NCBI RefSeq assembly: GCF_024919275.1
Contig: NZ_JANWGH010000002.1
Location: 372,001-436,000 of the forward strand
Origin: Algoriphagus limi
GTDB lineage: Bacteria > Bacteroidota > Bacteroidia > Cytophagales > Cyclobacteriaceae
DNA: 64,000 nt
Direction of reading: 5' to 3'
Shown: positions 25,373 to 34,587 of the stretch, one piece after another
Numbering within the stretch: the first letter of the stretch is position 1
Layout of the letters: every line of letters begins with the position of its first letter
The notes under the pieces: generated by a model
Told to the model about the DNA's origin: nothing
The model's input: only the letters and a program-made list of their open reading frames with translations
Database searches by the model: none
Position numbers and translations under genes: made by a program

Positions 25373-26350
25373 TTAATCTTCCTCCTCTTCGGATACACAT
25401 GTTTGTACATCCAGATGTATAACATAATATCGATCACCATTGGTATCTATCACTAGACTTGTTCCCTTATTTGGTGCTTGACCAGGAGTTGGTCTACCAG
25501 CAGTAGGTAATTGACCATCAGCGTAACTGTACCATTTAACCGATTCATCTTCTCCCTCTTCAAGGGAATAATCAGAATTTAATGAAATGGTAATGGTTCC
25601 TTCTACTTCATCATAGGTCGCAGAGCCTATTACATTTTCATTCTCATATACATTTTGAATTTCATCTCCTTCGGTATCAAAAGCATACCACCAAGCATTA
25701 TTGAATCCATTTCCAGGAGTGCCACTATTTTCGCCTTTTGTATTTCCTACATATCCAGTTTCTTCAACAATCAAGCACTCCACAGAACATACCTCAAAAA
25801 GTGAATATGTCTCATTCCATTCAATAGGGTTCCCAAGTGCTTCTTGCAATACAGAAAATTCAATTAAATCACAGGCCTCCCAACCCTCAGGAAGGGGAAT
25901 GCTATGAGAAACAGTACTTCCAAAAGGAACATCTTCAATTAGCAATTCATCACCTTCAATTGTTATTGAAATGTCCGCCTCAGCATTAGAGTTACCACTC
26001 AATTTGTTATAGTCAACTTCAACCACAAAATCTGTTTCTGTGTTATAGGCTCTATAGGTTACTTCTTTGGTATTTGGTCCTGCTGATCCAGTCTCAGAGG
26101 CCGACTTAATAAAATATTCCCCTGATCCAGGCTCGATACAGTCTACGGAACAATCTGCAACTTCATATTCCCTTGCATTCTCATTTCCATATGTATTACC
26201 ATAAGGACTCAATTTGAATCCCTCCTTGTCTGCCTTGGCTTGCTCCAAAGTCAAATCTTCGCTTTCATAAGTAGCCACCTGGCTACAAGCACTGAGTAAA
26301 AGGCCTGAGATCACCAACCCCAAAAAGCCTGATGTAAAAGTTTTCTTCAT
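25373..26350 (-). CDS. Lipoprotein with two Cys-motif repeats, unknown function
   Basis: A 325-residue lipoprotein from the ATG at 26350; the signal peptide ends in lipobox LLSAC. The mature protein is very acidic and appears to contain two related parts, each opened by a CSV(D/E)C motif (ADCSVDCIEPGSGEYF about 65-80, and EVCSVECLIVEETGYVG about 188-205). Each is followed by a beta-rich stretch mentioning Ala-Tyr-aromatic strands (YRAYNTETDF; WWYAFDTEGD). The paired Cys probably form disulphides. It is transcribed alone. I do not recognise the family; a surface adhesin or binding role is only a guess. Confidence 0.7.
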   Translation of the reverse strand: MKKTFTSGFLGLVISGLLLSACSQVATYESEDLTLEQAKADKEGFKLSPYGNTYGNENAREYEVADCSVDCIEPGSGEYFIKSASETGSAGPNTKEVTYRAYNTETDFVVEVDYNKLSGNSNAEADISITIEGDELLIEDVPFGSTVSHSIPLPEGWEACDLIEFSVLQEALGNPIEWNETYSLFEVCSVECLIVEETGYVGNTKGENSGTPGNGFNNAWWYAFDTEGDEIQNVYENENVIGSATYDEVEGTITISLNSDYSLEEGEDESVKWYSYADGQLPTAGRPTPGQAPNKGTSLVIDTNGDRYYVIHLDVQTCVSEEEED

Positions 26351-26508
26351 AGTGAACATAAGTTATTCTAATGTAATATTAAGTGTTTTTTAAATACAAA
26401 AAAATGCTTTTGAAAAAATTTTTTCATAAAAATTAAAATTGTTCTTTAGAATAATAAAATTCCATCTTCAGATATTCTACACTATCTTCAATTACTTAAA
26501 AAGCTTCT

Positions 26509-26533
26509 AAACAAGGGGCTTGCTTCCTTGTTT
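26509..26533 (+). other. Hairpin in the leader of the carotenoid desaturase gene
   Basis: AAACAAGG (26509-26516) pairs with CCTTGTTT (26526-26533) around a nine-base loop, 11 bases before the ATG of the desaturase. The rest of this 194-base gap is AT-rich with no other clear signal. It may be a 5' stabilising stem or an attenuator; a loose T-rich tail follows. Confidence 0.4.
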
Positions 26534-26544
26534 TTATTGTCATT

Positions 26545-28020
26545 ATGAAGAAAACTGCCATCATAATCGGTTCCGGTATCGCCGGTATTGCTTCATCCAT
26601 CCGCTTAGCTATCAAAGGCTATCAAGTTGAAGTCTTCGAAGCCAATGCCTACCCCGGAGGAAAGCTTTCTGAAATTCAATTAGGGGGTTATCGATTTGAT
26701 GCGGGCCCTTCGCTTTTTACGCTACCTGAGCAAGTTGAGGAACTTTTTAAACTGGCAGGCAAAGACCCACAGGAACATTTCGATTATGAGAAACTGGATG
26801 TGGCCTGTCATTATTTCTGGGAAGACGGAAAAAAAATCAAGGCTTGGGCTGATATTAATCGATTTGCTGAGGAGGTGGAGACTAAGTTGGGAGAACCTGC
26901 CCAGCATATTCGACAAGCACTGAAAAACTCCGCCTATATCTATGAGCATTTGGCACCGCTTTTTATGCATAGATCCTTGCATCAGCTTAGCACATGGACG
27001 AATGCACAAGCCATCAAATCCTATTTGAAAATGGGGAAGTTGGGGATTTTTTCCACCATGAACCAAGCAAATGAGAATCAATTCCAAAATCCGAAGCTAG
27101 TTCAGCTATTCAATCGCTACGCCACCTACAACGGTTCGGACCCTTATCAGACTCCCGCCACTTTGAATATCATTCCGCACTTGGAGTTTAATATCGGAGC
27201 CTACTTTCCCAAAAAAGGCATGCATGATATCACGTTTAGCCTTTATCAACTTGCCTTGGATTTGGGAGTAAAATTTCACTTCAATTCCAAAGTGGAAGAA
27301 ATTCTGGTGGAAAAAGGAAAAGCAGTCGGTATTCAGGTCAATGGCAAAACTCATCCTGCGGATGTGGTAGTCAACAACATGGATATGGTGAATGCTTACA
27401 AAACCATTTTGCGAAAGCAAAAACAGCCTGAAAAATTGCTCAGCCAGCCTAAATCCAGTTCAGCCTTGATTTTCTATTGGGGGATCAAAAAGAATTTTCC
27501 AGAATTGGGTCTGCACAACATCCTCTTTTCGGATCATTACCAAACCGAATTCGAACATATATTCAAAAAGGGTTCGATTTACCATGACCCAACGGTTTAC
27601 ATCAATATCACTTCTGTTTGCAAACCTGATGATGCTCCAGATGGCTGCATGAACTGGTTTACCATGATCAATGTACCAAACAACCAAGGGCAGGATTGGG
27701 ATAGCTTGATAGCGGAAGCCCGAAAAAATATGATCGCTAAGATTAACCGAATTCTAAAAACCGATTTGGAATCGTTAATCGAAGTAGAGGATGTCCTTGA
27801 GCCTAGAAGTATAGAGTTCAAAACCTCAAGTGCCAATGGTGCTTTGTATGGCAACAGCTCCAATAACCGCTTTGCTGCCTTCCTTCGTCACGCCAATTAT
27901 TCCTCTGACATCAAGAATCTCTATTTCTGCGGGGGCTCAGTCCATCCTGGTGGCGGAATCCCGCTGAGTCTGCTCTCGGCCAAGATTATGAGCGAGATGA
28001 TTTCAAAATTGAAAAATTAG
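26545..28020 (+). CDS. CrtI/CrtD-type carotenoid desaturase (phytoene desaturase family)
   Basis: A 491-residue FAD-dependent desaturase. The N-terminal Rossmann motif IIGSGIAGIAS and the ADP-binding acidic residue in VEVFEANAYPGGKL are followed by YRFDAGPSLFTLP, a family signature. The C-terminal FAD motif NLYFCGGSVHPGGGIPLSLLSA is split over about residues 461-482. CrtI desaturates phytoene to lycopene, while the closely related CrtD introduces the 3,4 double bond in 1-hydroxy-carotenoids made by flexixanthin/saproxanthin-producing Cytophagales. The absence of a neighbouring phytoene synthase gene leaves the choice open; I lean slightly to CrtD. Transcribed alone. Confidence 0.85.
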   Translation: MKKTAIIIGSGIAGIASSIRLAIKGYQVEVFEANAYPGGKLSEIQLGGYRFDAGPSLFTLPEQVEELFKLAGKDPQEHFDYEKLDVACHYFWEDGKKIKAWADINRFAEEVETKLGEPAQHIRQALKNSAYIYEHLAPLFMHRSLHQLSTWTNAQAIKSYLKMGKLGIFSTMNQANENQFQNPKLVQLFNRYATYNGSDPYQTPATLNIIPHLEFNIGAYFPKKGMHDITFSLYQLALDLGVKFHFNSKVEEILVEKGKAVGIQVNGKTHPADVVVNNMDMVNAYKTILRKQKQPEKLLSQPKSSSALIFYWGIKKNFPELGLHNILFSDHYQTEFEHIFKKGSIYHDPTVYINITSVCKPDDAPDGCMNWFTMINVPNNQGQDWDSLIAEARKNMIAKINRILKTDLESLIEVEDVLEPRSIEFKTSSANGALYGNSSNNRFAAFLRHANYSSDIKNLYFCGGSVHPGGGIPLSLLSAKIMSEMISKLKN

Positions 28021-28067
28021 AAAATTGGAAATTTGTCGTCATGAGCAGGAGCAGTTCTTTAGCCATA

Positions 28068-28126
28068 GGTTGGAAAGTGGAAATGTGGAAAAGTTCGGGC
28101 AAAGACTCTAAGCTTCACTTCCAACC
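28068..28126. repeat. Imperfect inverted repeat in the crt-recX gap
   Basis: GGTTGGAAAGTG (28068-28079) is mirrored by CACTTCCAACC (28116-28126) with one extra A in the left arm, around a 36-base loop. The remainder of the gap ends with loosely repeated TCGTAA(A/G)TC words (28139-28169). It may act as a terminator for the convergent genes. Confidence 0.4.
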
Positions 28127-28166
28127 CTACTCTGCCCATCGTAAGTCCTACTTCGTCAATCGTAAA

Positions 28167-28667
28167 TCACAAAAGTGATTCTATCGCTTCCTGAATCAGG
28201 TCTTGCTCGAATCCCCTTTGCATCAAATATCCCACGACTTTGAAGCGCTTCTTGTAAGGGTCAGGTTCCTTGGTTTTTTCCCACTTCTTCTCCGCCTCAC
28301 CCAATAAGGTATCGTAGTATTCCACCGGATCAATTTCGGCCAAACCTTTTCGAATTAAAGTCTCTGGGATTTGGCGCATTTTCATTTCCATTCGGATTCG
28401 GTTTCTCCCCCACTTCTTCAGCCGAAATTTCCCTCGAGCAAATGCTCTTGCAAAGCGCTCCTCATCCAAAAATTTTTCCTTCAGCAAAAAATTGATCAAC
28501 TCTTCCTCCTTTTCACCAGAAATGCCTTTTTCAAACAGCTTTCTGCGAACATCCCAAATGCATCGCTCCTGATAAGCACAAAAGGCAGCGATTTTTTCCT
28601 TGGCCTCTTCAGCGGTCCATGTGGTTTTTCGCGTATGCTGCGGGTTATTCCTTCCCCAACCGGACAT
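28167..28667 (-). CDS. recX: Regulatory protein RecX
   Basis: A 166-residue protein of three tandem three-helix repeats, the RecX architecture that caps RecA filaments and inhibits recombinase activity. Recognisable family segments are CAYQERCIWDVRRKL (repeat 1, residues 30-44), FLDEERFARAFARGKFRLKKWG (split, repeat 2, 66-87) and KRFKVVGYLMQRGFEQDLI (split, repeat 3, 144-162). recA is not adjacent, so recX has its own promoter. The gene diverges from tpiA, and a possible -7 element (TAGGTTTG on the minus strand) lies in the short gap. Confidence 0.9.
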   Translation of the reverse strand: MSGWGRNNPQHTRKTTWTAEEAKEKIAAFCAYQERCIWDVRRKLFEKGISGEKEEELINFLLKEKFLDEERFARAFARGKFRLKKWGRNRIRMEMKMRQIPETLIRKGLAEIDPVEYYDTLLGEAEKKWEKTKEPDPYKKRFKVVGYLMQRGFEQDLIQEAIESLL

Positions 28668-28733
28668 TTTGATTAATTTTAGAGAAAATTTCTACTCAAG
28701 TTTCTCTCAAACCTAACAAAATTTTAACTGACG

Positions 28734-29495
28734 ATGCGAAAGAAAATCATAGCCGGGAACTGGAAAATGAACATGACCTATGAAGAAGGTCAAAAACTCA
28801 CCTCCGAAATTGTACAAATGGCCAAGGACGAAAATTTGGAGGGAGTGACACTGGTTCTTAATCCTCCTTTTCCTCACCTCTATGTGGTAAAAAAATTGAT
28901 CGGAGGAACTTCAAATATCTTCGTGGGCGCACAAAACTGTTCGGATAAAGAATCCGGTGCCTATACCGGTGAGGTTTCAGCCCCAATCTTGGCTTCTTTT
29001 GGCGTTGACTATGTGATCATCGGGCACTCTGAGCGAAGAGAATATTTCAAGGAAAGCAATGAACTGCTCGCTACTAAGGTGAAGCAAGCGTTAGCCGCTG
29101 GTTTGACTCCAATTTTTTGCTGTGGGGAGTCATTGGATATTCGGGAAGCAGGCACGCATGAGCCTAATGTCAAATACCAATTAACTGACAGCCTTTTTGA
29201 TCTTTCGGCTGAAGAGATTTCAAAAGTTGTGATTGCCTATGAACCTATTTGGGCTATCGGAACGGGTAAAACTGCAACTGCCGAGCAAGCTCAGGAAATG
29301 CACTATGCATTGAGAAAACATCTTGCTTCCAAGTACGGAAAAGAAGTGGCAAACTCTATTTCCATCCTTTATGGCGGAAGTATGAAGCCTTCCAATGCAG
29401 CTGAGTTACTTTCCAAGCCAGATGTGGATGGCGGACTCATCGGAGGAGCTTCCTTGAAATCACGGGACTTTATTGACATTGCCAAATCCTACTAA
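28734..29495 (+). CDS. tpiA: Triose-phosphate isomerase
   Basis: A 253-residue TIM barrel that interconverts glyceraldehyde-3-P and dihydroxyacetone-P. All catalytic residues are present: Asn9 and Lys11 (AGNWKMN), His98 (IIGHSERR) and Glu170 (AYEPIWAIGTG); the phosphate loop YGGSMKPSNA is near 215. Length is normal. It starts a run of rightward genes (tpiA, prmA, a small membrane protein, then recJ, lptB, GH3), with prmA only 5 bases downstream. Confidence 0.97.
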   Translation: MRKKIIAGNWKMNMTYEEGQKLTSEIVQMAKDENLEGVTLVLNPPFPHLYVVKKLIGGTSNIFVGAQNCSDKESGAYTGEVSAPILASFGVDYVIIGHSERREYFKESNELLATKVKQALAAGLTPIFCCGESLDIREAGTHEPNVKYQLTDSLFDLSAEEISKVVIAYEPIWAIGTGKTATAEQAQEMHYALRKHLASKYGKEVANSISILYGGSMKPSNAAELLSKPDVDGGLIGGASLKSRDFIDIAKSY

Positions 29496-29500
29496 TTAGG

Positions 29501-30328
29501 ATGGACTATCGGGAATTTAAGTTCACCTGCTCGGAGGACTTCCGCGAAATTCTGATCGCAGAATTATCTGAAATAGGCTTTGATGCTTTCTTGGAAACAG
29601 AAGAAGGCTTTGATTGCTATTCTCCTTTGGAAGGATTTGATGAAGCAACTTTCGGAGAAATTATTGATCGCTATCAGGAGCCTGCACAAATTCAAGTCAA
29701 AGAAAGCATTACCCAAAAAGTCAACTGGAATGAGGAATGGGAAAAAAACTACGATCCCATTGCAGTTGACAATTTGGTCTATGTCCGGGCATCTTTTCAT
29801 CCCCCAAAAGAGGGCTTCCGATATGAAATCGTGATCAATCCCAAAATGTCCTTTGGGACTGGACACCATGCTACCACATTTCAAATGCTCCAACTTCAGG
29901 GGCAAATCGATCATCAAGGAAAAAGAGTATTGGATGTAGGTTCAGGAACAGGAATTTTGGCAATCATGGCTCATCTTCTGGGGGCTGAATCCGTAGAAGC
30001 ATTTGATATTGATGATTGGTGTGTGGATAATGGAAATGAAAATTTCCAACTCAATCAGGTACCTGCTCAGATGGGATTGGGAACTATCCGCGATGTCAAT
30101 CCAAAAGGGCCTTATGACATTATCCTAGCCAATATCAATAAGAATGTTTTGCTGGACGAATTGGAAATTTATGCCCAACTGATGAAGCCAGATGCATTTC
30201 TTTTACTAAGCGGGTTTTATTCAGAGGATATTCCGGATTTGGTTAATCATTGCAAGGCTTTAGACCTGGAATTGATCAAACAATCGACACGGGATAATTG
30301 GGCTGCATTGGTCTTCACTAAACAATAA
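29501..30328 (+). CDS. prmA: Ribosomal protein L11 methyltransferase
   Basis: A 275-residue SAM-dependent methyltransferase that trimethylates ribosomal protein L11. The N-terminal substrate-recognition domain covers residues 1-95; then comes NPKMSFGTGHHATT (about 113-126), a PrmA signature, and motif I LDVGSGTGILAIMA (about 144-157) binds SAM. The motif IV region is DIILANINKNVL (about 206-217). It follows tpiA by 5 bases and is probably cotranscribed. Confidence 0.95.
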   Translation: MDYREFKFTCSEDFREILIAELSEIGFDAFLETEEGFDCYSPLEGFDEATFGEIIDRYQEPAQIQVKESITQKVNWNEEWEKNYDPIAVDNLVYVRASFHPPKEGFRYEIVINPKMSFGTGHHATTFQMLQLQGQIDHQGKRVLDVGSGTGILAIMAHLLGAESVEAFDIDDWCVDNGNENFQLNQVPAQMGLGTIRDVNPKGPYDIILANINKNVLLDELEIYAQLMKPDAFLLLSGFYSEDIPDLVNHCKALDLELIKQSTRDNWAALVFTKQ

Positions 30329-30329
30329 T

Positions 30330-30527
30330 ATGGAGGAACTGATTCTATATGCTGTCCTTTTTTTGCTTTTGATTGGACACACACTTTTAGCTGGGAAAAT
30401 GTACCGGAAGGTTCATGAAAATCCCAAATTGACTATTCAGGAAAAGAATGATTGGAAGCTAAAAGCTTTGATTTTCCCCGGATATTTTTGGTTTCAATAC
30501 CAAAAAAGTCAACACAAAGCTTCCTAA
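30330..30527 (+). CDS. Small single-pass membrane protein, unknown function
   Basis: A 65-residue protein starting one base after the prmA stop. Residues 3-20 are a hydrophobic helix (LILYAVLFLLLIGHTLLA), followed by a basic, aromatic tail (WKLKALIFPGYFWFQYQKSQ). The tight spacing to prmA supports real translation. No family recognised; it may be a short inner-membrane protein related to the PLDc_N-like ones only in size. Confidence 0.65.
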   Translation: MEELILYAVLFLLLIGHTLLAGKMYRKVHENPKLTIQEKNDWKLKALIFPGYFWFQYQKSQHKAS

Positions 30528-30599
30528 AATCCGTTAATTCAAATTCCTAATCAAAAAATCAGTTCGATCGAAACTGAAGAACTTTCGTAATTTACACCC

Positions 30600-32324
30600 A
30601 TGGAGTACGTCTGGAAAACGAAGCCTAAAGCCTCTCAGGCTGCACTGGAAAAGCTGAGTAAGGAAATCAATGTGAATCCTACCCTGGCGAATGTGCTTAT
30701 CAATCGAGGAGTTGAAAGCTTTGATCAGGCCAAGGATTTTTTCCGCCCAAGCTTGAGCCAATTGCATAATCCCTTTCTAATGAAGGGAATGAGCAATGCC
30801 GTAGAGCGCATAGAACAAGCTATTAGCTCTGGGGAAAAAATCCTTGTTTATGGAGATTACGATGTGGATGGCACCACAGCTGTAGCACTGGTTTTTAGTT
30901 TTTTGAAAGGATTTTATCCCCAAGTGGATTTTTACATCCCTGATCGCTACAAAGAAGGATATGGTATTTCTGAACGAGGAGTTCGATATGCTGCTGAGGA
31001 GAATTTCTCCTTGGTAATCGCCCTAGACTGTGGTATCAAAGCCATTGATAAAGTTGCACTCGCCAAAGAGCTAGGAGTGGATTTTATTATTTGCGACCAT
31101 CATACCCCTGGCGAAACCCTTCCTGAAGCGGTGGCTGTTTTGGATGCCAAGCAAGAAGATTGCCCTTACCCTTACAAAGAGTTGAGTGGATGTGGAGTTG
31201 GCTTTAAATTGATTCAGGCATTTGCGAAAAAGCGGGGAATGGATGAATCAAGCCTCTACTCCTACCTGGATCTTTTGGTAGTTAGCATTGCTGCTGATAT
31301 TGTCCCCATTTCTGGTGAAAATCGAATTTTGGCCTATTACGGATTGGACCGAATCAACAATACCCCAAGACCTGGTCTTAAGGCTTTGATATTGCGATCC
31401 AAAATCGAAAAGGAAATAGGGATTTCAGATATCGTCTTCAAAATTGGACCGCGGATCAATGCCTCCGGTCGCTTGGAGCATGCCAAAGCTTCAGTGGAAT
31501 TGTTGATTTCTACCGATTTGGATGAAGCATTGGAGCGGGCAAAAGTGGTAGATGAAGTCAATGCGACTCGGCGGAATTTTGACGAAAACATCACCAAAGA
31601 GGCCTTTGAGATGATCGCCGCTCGCGAACAGGAACAAGTCTGGAATACAACGGTCCTGTTCAAGGAAGATTGGCATAAGGGAGTGATTGGGATTGTAGCC
31701 AGCCGATGTATAGAAAAGTATTACCGACCTACGATTATTCTAACTGAATCGAATTCTAAAGCCACGGGAAGCGCACGATCAGTTGTGGATTTTGACATTT
31801 ATGAAGCAATATCCCAGTGTAGTGATTTGTTGGATCAATTCGGAGGACATAAATATGCGGCAGGATTGACTTTGTCTGTGGATAAGGTTCCGGCTTTCCA
31901 AGCAAAATTCGAAGAAGTCGTCAAAAGCAGAATTGAGGAAGTTCATCGCAAACCAGTCATTGAAATTGACGATGAATTGCTCTTGGATCAAATCAACTAC
32001 CGCTTTTATAATATTCTTAAGCAGATGGCGCCTTTTGGCCCGGGAAATCCAGAACCAATTTTCCGAATTTCAAATGTCTATGCTGAGGATGTGGTGGTTT
32101 TGAAAGAAAAGCACCTCCGCTTCAAAATAAAGCAGGATGGTCAGGAAACTACACCTGTTTGTCTAGGTTTTGGCATGGCTGACCGAGCCAAAGATCCAGA
32201 TTTGACGACGGTGAATTTTCTTCGTTCCAAAATGCGCTTTGATTTGGTAGCGGAAATGCGTGAAAATTTCTTCCGGGATAAAAGTAGCTTGCAACTCTAC
32301 GTGAAAGATATCAAATTCGACTAA
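30600..32324 (+). CDS. recJ: Single-stranded-DNA-specific 5'-3' exonuclease RecJ
   Basis: A 574-residue DHH-family nuclease. The metal-binding motifs are in order: YGDYDVDG at 84-91, the Asp of ALDCG at 143, DHH at 166-168, and the GGHKYAAGL motif of the DHHA1 domain near 417-425. An OB-fold domain (about 455-570) ends the protein as in other RecJ. It degrades single-stranded DNA in RecFOR recombination, base-excision and mismatch repair. lptB follows after one base, which suggests they share a transcript. Confidence 0.95.
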   Translation: MEYVWKTKPKASQAALEKLSKEINVNPTLANVLINRGVESFDQAKDFFRPSLSQLHNPFLMKGMSNAVERIEQAISSGEKILVYGDYDVDGTTAVALVFSFLKGFYPQVDFYIPDRYKEGYGISERGVRYAAEENFSLVIALDCGIKAIDKVALAKELGVDFIICDHHTPGETLPEAVAVLDAKQEDCPYPYKELSGCGVGFKLIQAFAKKRGMDESSLYSYLDLLVVSIAADIVPISGENRILAYYGLDRINNTPRPGLKALILRSKIEKEIGISDIVFKIGPRINASGRLEHAKASVELLISTDLDEALERAKVVDEVNATRRNFDENITKEAFEMIAAREQEQVWNTTVLFKEDWHKGVIGIVASRCIEKYYRPTIILTESNSKATGSARSVVDFDIYEAISQCSDLLDQFGGHKYAAGLTLSVDKVPAFQAKFEEVVKSRIEEVHRKPVIEIDDELLLDQINYRFYNILKQMAPFGPGNPEPIFRISNVYAEDVVVLKEKHLRFKIKQDGQETTPVCLGFGMADRAKDPDLTTVNFLRSKMRFDLVAEMRENFFRDKSSLQLYVKDIKFD

Positions 32325-32325
32325 G

Positions 32326-33066
32326 ATGATACTGAAAGCCGAACATTTGGTCAAAATATACAAAGGACGAAGAGTCGTCAATGATATATCTGTGGAAGTG
32401 AGTCAGGGAGAAATCGTTGGACTTTTAGGTCCAAATGGAGCCGGAAAAACCACTTCCTTTTACATGATTGTAGGTTTGATTCAACCGAATGAAGGAAAGA
32501 TTTTTTTGGAACAAGAAGACATTACCGGGCTTCCCATGTATAAGCGGGCACAACAAGGAATCGGCTATTTGGCTCAGGAAGCTTCTGTTTTTCGAAAACT
32601 TTCCGTCGAAGAAAATATCATGGCGGTTTTGGAAATGACGGACCTTCCCAAGCAGGCTCAAAAAGAAAAAATGGAGAGTCTGCTGGAGGAATTCAGCCTT
32701 ACCCATGTTCGGAAAAACCTAGGGATGGTACTTTCCGGGGGTGAGCGTAGGCGAACTGAGATTGCAAGGGCATTGGCTGTAGATCCGAAATTCGTATTGC
32801 TTGATGAGCCTTTTGCAGGTGTGGATCCTATTGCAGTGGAGGAAATTCAAACAATAGTAGCCAAACTCAAGACCAAGAATATCGGAATTCTGATCACTGA
32901 CCACAATGTGAATGAAACCCTTTCCATTACCGATCGTGCCTATTTGATGTTCGAAGGAAGACTTCTCAAGGCCGGTACGGCAGAAGAACTAGCAGCTGAT
33001 GAGCAAGTCCGAAAGGTCTATCTAGGAAGCCAATTCGAGTTGAAACGCAAAATTTTTAAGAATTAA
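32326..33066 (+). CDS. lptB: LPS export ABC transporter ATP-binding protein
   Basis: A 246-residue ABC ATPase. Walker A is GPNGAGKTT (35-43), the signature is [15 protein letters not shown] (about 138-152, with ERRR typical of LptB), Walker B is [13 protein letters not shown] (split, about 159-171), and the switch His is in [11 protein letters not shown]. It powers lipopolysaccharide extraction by LptFG from the inner membrane. Its partner lptF/G genes are not nearby, which is common. It sits between recJ and a GH3-family gene, overlapping the latter start by one base. Confidence 0.93.
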   Translation: MILKAEHLVKIYKGRRVVNDISVEVSQGEIVGLLGPNGAGKTTSFYMIVGLIQPNEGKIFLEQEDITGLPMYKRAQQGIGYLAQEASVFRKLSVEENIMAVLEMTDLPKQAQKEKMESLLEEFSLTHVRKNLGMVLSGGERRRTEIARALAVDPKFVLLDEPFAGVDPIAVEEIQTIVAKLKTKNIGILITDHNVNETLSITDRAYLMFEGRLLKAGTAEELAADEQVRKVYLGSQFELKRKIFKN

Positions 33067-34586
33067 TGGAGGTCATTAACAGTTTCATGACCTGGATCTT
33101 CAGGAGCCGATTGGGTCAAATCGAAAGCTTTAAACAGGATCCGGATTCTATCCAAGGGGAAGTTTTTAGAGAATTAATTGAAGCTGGCAAGCAAACTAAA
33201 TTTGGTAGAGAATTCGGGTTCTCTTCCATCCGAACCTACACTGATTTTTCAAAGCAAGTCCCTCTTTTTGACTATGAAGGCCTAAAACCCTACATAGACC
33301 GGGTAATGAAAGGAGAGCAAGAGGTACTTTGGAATACGGAAGTAGAATGGTTTTCCAAATCCTCCGGTACCACTTCCAGCAGAAGTAAATACATCCCAGT
33401 CACCGAAGAAAGCCTGGAAGACTGTCATTTCAAAGGCGGAAAAGACATGGTGACCCTCTATGTGAATAACTATCCTGACTCGAAGCTTTTCTCGGGAAAA
33501 AGTCTTTCTATAGGAGGTTCGCTAGAGAAAAATCCCTTAAATCCTTATGGCAGCACCAAGGCTGGAGACATCTCAGCCGTCATCATGAAGAATCTACCCA
33601 TCTGGGCTCAATTTGCCCGGACTCCCTCTTTAGAGGTTGCACTTATGGGTGAATGGGAAGCCAAGATTGAAAAAATGGCCCGGGAGACCATGCATGAAAA
33701 CGTGGTCAGTATTGCTGGAGTTCCAACTTGGACAATTGTCCTCCTTCGAAAGATTTTGGAAATCAAAAAAGCCAAACACATTCTAGAAGTATGGCCGAAT
33801 TTGGAAGTATTTTTTCATGGAGCAGTTGCATTTGGCCCTTACAAAGGTCTTTTCGAGGAATTAATTCCTTCCGAGAAAATGCGATACATGGAGACCTATA
33901 ATGCTTCTGAGGGATTTTTTGGGCTTCAGGATCAGCCTCATTCCGATGAGCTTTTGCTTTTGTTGGATTATGGGATTTTTTATGAGTTTATCCCTATGGA
34001 CCATTGGGATGATGAAAATCCTGAGGCTATTCCATTGGAAGATGTTGAAGTTGGTAAAAATTATGCAGTGGTCATTTCAACCAATGGAGGACTATGGCGA
34101 TACAAAATCGGGGACACCATCCGCTTTACCTCTATCAAACCTTATCGCTTTAAAATCTCAGGCCGAACCAAGCATTTTATCAATGCATTCGGAGAAGAAG
34201 TGATTGTGGAAAATGCCGAAAAGGCAATTGCTTATGCAGCAGAGCATACCACTGCTAGCATTGAAAACTTTACTGCGGCACCCGCCTATTTTGGAAATTC
34301 AGGCGAAAAAGGAGCCCACGAATGGATCATTGAATTCGCCAAACAACCATCAGATATTGATCGCTTTACTGAGCTGTTAGATCAGCACCTGCGAGAAATC
34401 AATTCAGATTATGATGCCAAGCGGCACAAAGACCTAGCTTTAGTCAAACCCATTATTCATGTTGCAGAAGAAGGACTTTTCCAAAATTGGCTAAGCCAAA
34501 AAGGAAAATTGGGAGGACAGAATAAGGTGCCTAGACTTTCGAATAACCGGGAGTATCTGGATGAGCTTTTGAAGTTGATGAAATAA
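33066..34586 (+). CDS. GH3 auxin-responsive promoter family protein (adenylate-forming)
   Basis: A 506-residue member of the GH3 family, acyl-acid amido synthetases first known in plants. ATP/AMP-binding motifs are visible: SKSSGTTSSRSKYIPVT (about 99-115), YNASEGFFGLQ (about 277-287), and a C-terminal YRFKISGRTKHFINAFGE (about 360-377). Plant GH3 enzymes join amino acids to hormones such as indole-acetate and jasmonate; the bacterial substrate is not known. Its start overlaps the lptB stop by one base (TAATG), so translation is coupled to an LPS-export gene. Confidence 0.9.
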   Translation: MEVINSFMTWIFRSRLGQIESFKQDPDSIQGEVFRELIEAGKQTKFGREFGFSSIRTYTDFSKQVPLFDYEGLKPYIDRVMKGEQEVLWNTEVEWFSKSSGTTSSRSKYIPVTEESLEDCHFKGGKDMVTLYVNNYPDSKLFSGKSLSIGGSLEKNPLNPYGSTKAGDISAVIMKNLPIWAQFARTPSLEVALMGEWEAKIEKMARETMHENVVSIAGVPTWTIVLLRKILEIKKAKHILEVWPNLEVFFHGAVAFGPYKGLFEELIPSEKMRYMETYNASEGFFGLQDQPHSDELLLLLDYGIFYEFIPMDHWDDENPEAIPLEDVEVGKNYAVVISTNGGLWRYKIGDTIRFTSIKPYRFKISGRTKHFINAFGEEVIVENAEKAIAYAAEHTTASIENFTAAPAYFGNSGEKGAHEWIIEFAKQPSDIDRFTELLDQHLREINSDYDAKRHKDLALVKPIIHVAEEGLFQNWLSQKGKLGGQNKVPRLSNNREYLDELLKLMK

Positions 34587-34587
34587 A

